NCBI GenBank assembly: GCA_949130495.1
Contig: OX422213.1
Location: forward strand, 205,337,660 to 205,401,659
Direction of reading: 5' to 3'
Length of the DNA: 64,000 nucleotides
DNA from: Sambucus nigra
Taxonomy: Eukaryota; Streptophyta; Magnoliopsida; Dipsacales; Adoxaceae
This document shows positions 48,781-57,189 of this stretch, in pieces. Numbering within the stretch: position 1 is the first letter of the stretch; each line of letters starts with the position of its first letter. The translations under genes were made by a program, and so were the position numbers. The notes under the pieces are model-generated. The model saw only the letters and a program-made list of their open reading frames with translations, was not told the DNA's origin and did no database searches.

Positions 48781-49685
48781 GGCATTTATCGGGGGTAAAT
48801 ACCCTAAGAAGAACAAAGAGGGGAAGAAGAGGTCTACGGACAACAAGTTCGCTGGTTACACCCCACTAACGGTCAGCTGTGAACATATTCTCAATGAAAT
48901 AAAGAGTGACCGATCCCTGAAGTGGCATGAGAAGTTGAGGGCAGCCCCCAACAAGAGGAATAAGAACCTGTGGTGCGAATTTCACCAAGACCACGACCAC
49001 GACCACGTAACAGATAAATGCTTTGCTCTGAAAGATGATATTGAGAAGATGCTAAAATAAGGGAAGCTTAGAAAGTACGTCGACAAAGGTGCCTTCAAGA
49101 GGGGCCGAGGGGACGACCCCAGAAAGAAGCGAGGCGATGCATGTAGAGAAGGTCCTCAAAAAAGAGGGGACGACCCTTCTCATGATGAGGACGACGCTGA
49201 CCTCCCGCCGAGAGACGACCAAGGCCCTGTCAAGAGGCTTAATATAATCTCGCTCGGAGTGGGAATTATATCCGGGGGTCTAGCAGGAGGAGGGCCTGAG
49301 GTCACTGACAGGAAGGCCCATGTAGCTGAGGCCAAGGTAGTGATGAAGACGGTACACTCAACCTCTCTGGAGGTCAAGTCAGAAAAGAGGAAGAAGGTCG
49401 ATATGGACACTCTGATAGTGAGGTTCTCGAGAATGGACTTTAAAGGCCTCCTAGCCCCACACGACGACCCACTCGTCATCACAACTAGGGTGCACGGGTG
49501 TGAGGTGTCGAGGATATTGGTCGACGGGGGAAGTTCTGCAGATGTAATGTTTTGGCCGTGCTTCAAAGCCTTAGGTCTCAGCCATGCTAGACTCGTCCCA
49601 TACCATCATCCATTGATTGGGTTCAGTGGGGAAAAGGTTCATCCCCTTGGAGTGTATGAGGCCGATGTCAAGATGGGGATAGGGT
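48781..49685 (+). pseudogene. Inverted gag C-terminus and protease block in element 4
   Basis: Plus strand, opposite to the rest of the element. 48800-49060 has a gag tail with GYTPLT..EHILNEI and a zinc motif CEFHQDHDHDHVTDKC, then a single TAA (49058). It continues LRKYVDKGAF, acidic linker, then SRMDFKGLLAPHDDPLVIT and the protease active site ILVDGGSSADVMF (about 49515-49555). From about 49686 rightwards the minus strand reads as gag instead. The block therefore looks inverted in place, or acquired in reverse, with RT and RNase H lost. Confidence 0.85.
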
Positions 49686-50620
49686 TAGTGCTCCCGTCAT
49701 ATCTTGGGGTGACCACAGGTGGCTTGAACTTTGATGGCGTAGGGAAGTTGACTATCTTCGCCACAAAGGGTGAGCCTATGGTGTATCCCCTCTGAATAGG
49801 GTCGCGGCTTTTTAGTATATCGCCGATATTATCCTCCAGTCGCTGGATCAAGTCATTCCAAGGCCTCGTAGGGTCTACTTGGACAATGTTATCCCCTGCC
49901 GCTTCTTTGAGATGGACTGAGGGTTCTGCCGCGGCTGGCCTATGTCGACTGTTTACCTCCCCCTGACCGTCGTCCCGTCCTTGGGGTCGGCCCCCATGGG
50001 GTCGGCCATCAGCCGCCTCCCTTCTGGACCTCACAGAACTCCTTAATCTAGACAATTTTTCCCTCAGGTCATTCACTGGGCCCAGCCTCTCAAAGGCCGA
50101 TCCCCTGCTCAGGCGATCGAAAGCAGAGCCTCTCGGGCGATCGTCAGGATTTTGCCTTCCACACTTCCCTCTGCTCTCCTGGAGAGGTCGTACGGTATTG
50201 TTGGAGACCTCATACGGCTCCCGGCATTCTATGGGGGCTTCCTCCCCCTCCAGATCATCATACCTGTCTTCAGGGAAAGGGGTTCCTTGCCTCCCCAGGC
50301 GTAGACACCGGGGGTCAGCAACATCCCTACGCCGCTGAGGGGGTGGCAGGTCTTTGCGTGGTGCCTGGGGGTGGTCCCCTAGCCTCATGATGTCCTGGAG
50401 CTGCTGCCGGAGTAATCATCTCAGGTGAGACCCCTGGTGGTCTTAGTATGTTCTGGCTCAGAGCTGTGAACTGCTCCTGCATGATCCGCTGGCTCGCTGC
50501 CAGAGACTTCAAGGCTACCGCGACATTAGCCTTCTCAGACTGAGGTGGTGGCTGACTGGAACTGGGTCCTCCTCCATCATCCGGTGGGGGAAGTGGTGGT
50601 GGTGGCATCTTTGGTGCCAT
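49686..50620 (-). pseudogene. gag: Gag N-terminal half of element 4
   Basis: Minus strand. It starts at 50620 with MAPKMPPPPLPPPDD, a Pro-rich N-terminus, then ALKSLAASQRIMQEQFTAL. A frame change at about 50330-50390 leads into an Arg/Asp-rich region and a typical pre-core segment (SPFVAKIVNFPTPSKFK then TPRYDGSTNPI). The gag core that should follow is absent because the reading ends at the inversion junction near 49686. Confidence 0.8.
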
Positions 50621-50785
50621 GTGTTTGAGCTATGAAGAGCTGCACTAAAGAAGGTTTGTAAGCTTGAGAACCTTAATGGGTCTCTTTTAATGGTGAAACA
50701 TCTCCACACAGGGAGAGGACTGGCTCACCACCAGAGTGCCCAGTGAGGTCAAGCTGTATTCAAGGAAGAGACGTCTTCTCGTTCC

Positions 50786-50802
50786 CACAGACGGCGCCAA
50801 AC
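50786..50802 (-). other. Primer binding site of element 4
   Basis: On the minus strand TGGCGCCGTCTGTGGG begins 2 nt after the 5' LTR end. TGGCGCCGT is complementary to the 3' end of plant tRNA-Asp and typical of Tat/Athila-type gypsy elements. It fixes the element orientation as minus. Confidence 0.85.
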
Positions 50803-51899
50803 TGATGATGCTGAGATTCAGCACCACCGGATAAGTGCTGATGAGCTCAAACAGTAGTAACCATGGCAGCCATAGAGATGTATATGTATAAGTGTGTAAG
50901 TGTGTAGAAGGATATGAGTATAAGAGGAATAAGATAATGATGTATAGTGGTTCAGCCAATTAGGCCTACATCCACTGTGAGTGTGTGATCCACTAAGTAT
51001 GGGCACTAATGGCCTTGGATACAATGCACATAAGCTCACTTTCTCTCTCTATTATGTGTATAAGCAGAGTTTTTGCTAGGGTTATGATTATCGATCCCCT
51101 TGTAGGGTTGTAGGTGATAAGTATATATAGGTCTTGGGGGGTGTAGTATACCCCCCAAGTATGCATGGTGCATGTGAATGATGATTTAGCCAATCTCTTG
51201 CTGACACCTGTAGATGCCAAATTATGACATAATATTCCCGCATGTGAGGGGGGTGATTCGGTTGTAACGGTCTTCCACGTGTCCTGTGAGCCTCACGCTC
51301 ACTGTTCCACGCGTCTCCCAAACCATGCACTGTGATGACGTCACCCTCGGCCTGTAGCACGAGGCCGAGGGAAAAGTTCCTTCTGATAGTGAGTCAGGCC
51401 CAATTTAGGCCTCGTACTGTCGTCCCCTCGGAGGGTCGTCTGGAGCCTGATGAAGGGTCGGCCACTCGAAGGGTCGTCTGGAGCCTGATGAAGGGTCGGC
51501 CCCTTGGAGGGTCATCCGGGACTGATGAAGGGTCGGCCCCTTGAAGGGTCGTCTAGAGCCTAATAAAGGGTCGGCCCCTCGAAGGGTCGTCTGGAGCCTG
51601 ATGAAGGGTCAGCCCCTTGGAGGGTCGTCCGGGCTTGATGAAGGGTCGGCCCCTTGAAGGGTCGTCTGGAGACTGATGAAGGGTCGGCCCCTCGGAGGGT
51701 CGTCTGGAGCCTGATGAAGGGTCGGCCCCTCGAAGGGTTGTCTGGATCCTGATGAAGGGTCGGCCCCTTGAAGGGTCGTCCGGGCCTAATGAAAGGTCGG
51801 CCCCTGAAGGGTCATTTGGAGCCTGATGATGAGGTCACCCTAACCCCATCCAGGTACAGGGTGTCCTCGGCCTAGCCGTGTGTATATATGGGTATATCA
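50803..51899 (-). mobile_element. 5' LTR of element 4, 1097 bp
   Basis: Partner of 41838-42780. It is longer by 154 bp because its internal 38-bp repeat has eleven units (51420-51834) instead of seven. Outside the repeat the two LTRs differ at only a few percent of positions by eye, so the insertion is not very old. TATATATAC on the minus strand near 51121-51129 is a TATA candidate. Confidence 0.96.
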
Positions 51900-52786
51900 C
51901 TATTCACCATCTTCTCCGCATGGCAACCCATATTCATTAAACCAAAAACCCATTTAAATATCCAACAACCCTTCACTAACCTTCTCTAAACCCGCCTAAA
52001 CTACCCACTGCCCAATACCCACCACCAGACAACCTCCCTACTCCGGCCAACCACGAATGTTGGAAAACCCATAACCACCTGTCCAAGCCTTATCACCCAC
52101 CTATTTATATCAATTCCGACAAATTGAACCCGCCAGATCCGACCTCCATACCCACAGACACCCAACCCGCCGAAAAAACACCATAACCCGCTCCTGCCTG
52201 AACCCAAAACCACCCGTCGTCGACCTCTCCACCACCTTATACAACCTCCAAAACTAAGTACTAACCCATTTTTCTATCTAAATTTGTTGATATAAGTACA
52301 TTTGAAGATTTTTCCTTTTATTAAAACACCAGGATTTCAATTTAAACATTGATGTTGGAGAAAGAAAGAATAGAATGAAAAATTCAAATAGCTGATATAT
52401 TGTATAGAATATCTCCAACAAACAATGATACTGAATATCTCCAACAAACAATGAAATTAGAGAAATGGAAAATATAGAGAAAACAATATACATGTAGTGT
52501 CCCATAGTTCCAAGTTTACAATATTCCCATCCACTGCAACATTTGCACTGAAATTGTCAAACACTGTTGGAATATAATCTTGTTGCAAGAAATAAATAAA
52601 TAATGAGAAATAATATACTCGGCATCTGAATCACATTCCTAAAGTGAGAAGACCCGTGTGAGGAAATTTCAAGAAAATCTATTTAAATTTTGTAGTATTG
52701 GGTAGAGTTTCTTGAGAACTTTTAAGTTAAATGTTTTGAGGGGAACGGTTTTGTGAGTATGCTTTGTTTGTCTGTTTAGAGAGTAA

Positions 52787-52849
<63 letters not shown>

Positions 52850-53926
52850 CCTTTGGGTTTTCCAGTGGCTATTAAGGTCGTCCAAAGTTTTTCAAATCTG
52901 TTTGGTTCTATGGTATGGAATATGTTGGTAGGAAAGGAGAAAGACGAAAGGACTTGGAGACGAAAGAGAGGGAGACAAAGACAACAACCGTTAAGGTAAT
53001 TGAAAGGTATGCAAAGGCGAATTAAAGGATTACGGTAGGGTGGCATGTGATGCATTACATGCTACTATCGTATTAGAGGTATATAATAATTAACAAAGAA
53101 TTATTATTTTTTCTTTAAAAAGTTGTTGAATGTTTTTCCGTGCTCCCAAGTAAATCACGCACCACCTAGAGTAGGTAAGATATGGTGAAAATAAGGACTT
53201 TTTTTTTCTCATGGAAAATAACGACTTTAAAAAAGGAGTTTTTCTTTTTTGTTTTTGTTTTAAAATTGTACTTTAAATTTTGAGTCATTTAGATTTTAAT
53301 GCATTATTTAACTCATAAATAATTTAAATACATAACAAATTTTAGTTTTTAAAACATAACATATTTTGATTACAAAATTAGATTTTATCCAAATTCGTTA
53401 GAAAAAATAAAATTATTAACTTTAACATTCACATAACATTTTAAATATAAAAAATTCTAAAATTATAAAACACCTAAAAATTAAAAAGAAAATAAAGACC
53501 CAAACACCAAAAACAAACTTATATCCAAACCACCACACAAATAAATAATTCATCCACAACTAAACAACCAAGCTCCACTGCTGACGCAATCGTCATTTAG
53601 ACCGACAATAGGTCATGTCGATTTTTTATCGTGTTTGGATCTTATTAGATTTGTGTCGAAACGGATGACTTTTTTACCGTGTGAAAAAGTCATATTCAAA
53701 CCCGACCCGTTATCTTAACGTGTTATGTCGTGTTCACCCGTTATTACTTATTAAGACAATCATTTATTTTAAAGCATACACAAGTTGACAAATTAGCTCA
53801 TTTTTAACATAATTAGACCCATTATTTCATTAACATCACTAACTCTTTCATTTAATAAAATTCGTTATGGTTAAAGTAACAATAAGATACATAAATTCTT
53901 TATAACACTATACCATTTATTGAAGA
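51900..53926. other. Unassigned region between elements 4 and 5
   Basis: C-rich, then AT-rich DNA without a recognisable gene. It includes a pure (GA)n tract at 52791-52846. 53600-53760 carries GTGTCG/ACACGAC-like motifs resembling the repeats at 39238-39500. A 70-codon Gly/Trp-rich minus-strand frame (52001-52213) looks like chance. Confidence 0.5.
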
Positions 53927-54010
53927 TGATCACAGACCTAGGCTATGACCAGGGTCACGGACCTAGGTCGTGACCATTATCCCCCTTACCAACAACAATG
54001 GTCATGAACC
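53927..54010. repeat. CACTA-like subterminal motif patch
   Basis: It carries GGTCACGGACCTAGGTCGTG and variants, like the subterminal motifs at 55620-56010. It may be a detached piece of a CACTA-type transposon. Confidence 0.35.
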
Positions 54011-54078
54011 TCATCCATGACCCTAAATCACATCCCACTATCTATTTCAAACATTGGTACGATAAAACTTAGGAAAAT

Positions 54079-54222
54079 ATTAGGGTTACACCTTTTTGTT
54101 ATCCCTTTTGTTACCTCCGGCTTTAAAGTGTTGTACTTTACTTTGTCTTTATTTGTATGGGTCCCGCCAGAACATAAAAGACAAAGCAAGGTACAATACT
54201 AACATGCCGGTTACCCTAAAAC
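54079..54222. mobile_element. Foldback element, about 145 bp
   Basis: TTGTACTTTACTTTGTCTTT (about 54132-54151) pairs with AAAGACAAAGCAAGGTACAA (about 54179-54198) around a 26-nt loop. Outer arms TTAGGGTTAC and GGTTACCCTAA pair as well. It has no coding capacity. Confidence 0.65.
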
Positions 54223-55289
54223 TTATAGAACTTTCAGTGAATTAAGGATCCCACTCGGGCCTCTCACCCCAAAGGCCCGATAGTCACTGACGTCATTGAT
54301 TAACAGAGAATAGTTTCAGGGTCAAGTCTTTCTGGAAAGTATTTGCTGATTTGCAGACATAACTGATTCAGTTAGAATAAAAGGGAAGGTTCTCTTGATG
54401 ATGCGATAGACAGAAAAGGACTCCTCTTCCATCTGCTCTCTCCCTCTCTACGATTTCTCTTTATAACGAAATAAACCATCAACAGACTAGATGAGATTGA
54501 CCTTTCTAGTTGTCAAACCTTCGATATATGTATTCTTGATATAGATAAGATCCTCCAAGACCCAACATGGGTCTATCAGTTGCAAGGCCTTCCTCCTATT
54601 ATCGCTATGGCCCTGGGGGTTTAAACTCAATAACATACCTTTATTACGGGCAGAGCCCTTTCCAGTGGCCTTATCTGAGGATGCCTTTCTCAGAATCACC
54701 AATGTCGGTACTTGATGAAGGATGCTTGATCGCCACACAATGGGGTTGCTATGAAGGTGCACGTGTTACTCCCCTTTTTTCTTCTTGAATCCGATCCTAC
54801 ATGATCTTTCTTCCGAGTACACTAATATTACGGGTGACCTCTTTCCCTCAGACGGGAAGCCTGATCAGACGTCTGATATGCTAATGGATCATTATATGGA
54901 GATATATATGAACGATGGGGAAACCTTTCTAATGGATTTCCAGGACATCAATGGTCTCTTTTACATCAGTGGAGGATAGTTCCTCTCAACTAAGGTGGAA
55001 CCACTAATATCTAGAGAGTTTGATCTCCAATGAAACCCCTTCCTCTTGCTAAGAGCAAGAAAGATGCTTCCCAACTAAGCTCACTCTAGTCTTAAAAAAT
55101 AGCTCAAACTTTCTCTTTGAAAATAATGTCCGAGAACTTTTCTTAAGTCAATTATTGGATATTCAGCAGCTACATCGTAGAATGGAGTTCCGGACAATAA
55201 AGAAATGAAAAGGTATCAAATTCGATTTATTTGTGTTGTATCTGAACTGAATCTTATTTATTGTTATCATCTAACTCCTCTAGACTAAA
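54223..55289. other. Unassigned region next to cox3 NUMT
   Basis: GC content is visibly higher than in neighbouring DNA, and several 60-90-codon frames exist (54487-54762 minus; 54567-54788 and 54785-54979 plus), none recognised. It could be more mitochondrial DNA or part of another element. Confidence 0.4.
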
Positions 55290-55600
55290 CTTTTGAGTCT
55301 TATTGCCAATTAATTTTTGCCATATTCGTATGGTGGCGCGATGTTTTACGTAAATCCATGTTTGAAGGACATCATACCAAAGTCGTATAATTAGGACCTC
55401 GATATGGTTTATTATGTTTATCGTATTGGAGGTTATGTTCCTTTTTTTTTCTATTTTTTTGGGCTTATTCTTCTTCTTCTTCTTTAGCACCTACGGTAAA
55501 GATCAGAGCTATTTGGCCCCTAAAAGGGATATGGGTTTTAGATCCTCGAGAAATCTATTATCTTAATACACTTATTCCCACTTCATCCGTATCTGTCGTA
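55290..55600 (+). pseudogene. cox3: Mitochondrial cox3 fragment in nuclear DNA (NUMT)
   Basis: Plus strand. [20 protein letters not shown] then VV, a TAA, LGPRYGFIMFIV, then after slips in a T-rich run the nucleotides of ...GGCACCTACGG.. and IWVLDPREI and LNTLIP, corresponding to the middle of plant cytochrome c oxidase subunit III. Identity at DNA level is high but with stops and indels. An Arg codon lies where the mature protein has Trp, suggesting origin from unedited mitochondrial DNA rather than edited RNA. The fragment ends abruptly at 55600, where a CACTA sequence begins. It is non-functional here. Confidence 0.88.
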
Positions 55601-56020
55601 CACTACACCCAATACTGTGCATGGACACGACCCAAATCCCTGACCATTATAGGTCGTAATTATGGTCTCTAACCAATTCCAGCGTGACCATTTTTTGTGG
55701 TAACGGACTAAATCCCTGACCACCATCATTAGTCACGGACTAGGATGGTCACGGCTCATATCCGCGACCCACATTTTCGTGTTCACAAAACATGGTCACG
55801 GTCCAAAGCCGTCACCAGCTTTTATTATATAAATAAAGTAATAACAGCTCTGGGCTGTGACTATTTTATTTTTAAAATAAAATCTGGCCACGACTTTGGG
55901 TCGTGACCATGTTTTCTATAAAAATAAATTGGTCAAAGCCCAACGTCATGACCATATTTATTTTTACAGAAAATATGGTCGCTGGCCTGGGCCATGACCA
56001 TGTTTAATAATAATAACAAT
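55601..56020. mobile_element. CACTA-type transposon end, truncated by element 5
   Basis: It begins CACTACACCC directly after the cox3 fragment. At least ten inverted and direct copies of GGTCACG / CGTGACC-like subterminal motifs follow within 400 bp, as in plant En/Spm (CACTA) ends. It stops at 56020, where the LTR of the next element starts. No transposase lies inside the window, and the other end probably lies right of position 64000. Confidence 0.65.
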
Positions 56021-57147
56021 TGTAGAGGGGGCTTGCAGCTCAGCATGGCAACTCAAGCGTGACACCTTGGTGAGGCAGCTCAGCGTGGCAACTCATATTA
56101 TAGCTTGTGGTTTTAATCACATCGTACTTTCATTATTGATTTCTGTAAGCTTTAACGATTGTAATGACGTAACGATAATAATGGAAGGGTTTGTATGAGG
56201 TCAAACGGTACTCGCGAGAGACCAGGCTTGGCAGGGCCTGGGAGAGCTTTCATGCTCTATCGAATGACCTCACTGTGGGAACTTTAGAGGGACCTGGTTT
56301 GGAGGATTGAGAAGTAAGGCACCGTTGGGGCTTGTCCTGACCATCTTAGATACACCTGGTAAAACACCGAAGGACCCTGACCGTGGAACCTCAAGCGGAG
56401 CAGCTTGGAGTTCTATCGGGCATTAAGTTATGGACCAAACAACCCTATACTTAATGTCACATCTACTATGGGTGATGTCACTAGCCATCTAAACGTTTGT
56501 CAGACATACACTTGAGTAAACCGCTGTGGTATTTGGGGCTGTCAGGTAGTTGGTGAACCACCTCTGCGACAACAAACCCCTGACACACAGTGGATAGGCA
56601 AAAGGCATGTCTTGGCATTTAATGTTTATGACGTGGAGACAACTAGTGCATCAGGCATTTAATGTTGTGACATAAAGTATGAGGGATGTCTTTCATACTC
56701 TTTAATGACTGAGTTGCCTCGGGGGTGGTGTGGGGGGCTATTTAAGGACCCCAACCACCTTTGAGGAGAGGATGATCTTTTTGGAGAATTAAGAAAAAGA
56801 GTCATTGCAAACTAAAGAGTTCACTAACTCACCATTGTCATTTATTGCGAAGCTTTTAATATTTGACAGAGATTCTTGAGGGAGTTTGGTGTGTTGCTAC
56901 CTGCCTACCAGGATGTACCTAGGGTGCTTATTTTCCCTCTCCCTCTAGCTAAGTCACTTCTAAAGTTCATTATTATTCCCCGAGTCATACACGAGAGGCT
57001 TTGCGAGTTTAAACTGAGTCCATCTTCATTGAGTTTTGTGTGTGTGTTTCCTATAATTAGTCTAGGGTGTTGGCTAATTTAACCCGTGGTTACCATACTC
57101 AATAGGGGTTACGCCTCCACATATATAATCTAAAGTACCCTCTTACA
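56021..57147 (+). mobile_element. 5' LTR of element 5, 1127 bp
   Basis: Starts TGTAGAGGGGGC and ends ACCCTCTTACA, imperfectly inverted TG..CA ends, followed after 2 nt by the PBS. TATTTAAG at 56739-56746 is the best TATA-like box, with a GC-rich context. The preceding ACAAT (56016-56020) would be the target duplication. The 3' partner is outside the window. Confidence 0.8.
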
Positions 57148-57149
57148 TT

Positions 57150-57169
57150 TGGCGACTCGGCTGGGGAGG
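57150..57169 (+). other. Primer binding site of element 5
   Basis: TGGCGACTCGGCTGGGGAGG lies 2 nt after the LTR end and 21 nt before the gag ATG. TGGCGACTC.GCTGGGGA is the primer site commonly seen in Ogre/Tat-type plant elements, reported as tRNA-Arg. Confidence 0.8.
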
Positions 57170-57189
57170 CATCCTCCTAGAGAAGGAGT

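Larger units (their letters stand above)
41838..51899 (-). mobile_element. Element 4: LTR gypsy (Tat-like), RT-less, with antisense gene
   Basis: A complete insertion of 10,062 bp with TSD CTATT. On the minus strand it has LTR, PBS, gag half, inverted gag-protease block, integrase, 98-bp array, antisense gene, PPT and LTR. RT and both RNase H domains are absent, so it would need proteins in trans to move. The motif GGGTCGNCCC recurs in LTR repeats, the 98-bp array and coding parts. Confidence 0.93.

Noticed and set aside
49180..49566. Minus-strand 128-codon frame
   Set aside because: Shadow of the plus-strand protease region, which shows the VDGGSSADVMF active site.
52001..52213. Gly/Trp-rich minus-strand frame as a gene
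   Set aside because: Low complexity, no start context, no known domain. It derives from a C-rich stretch.
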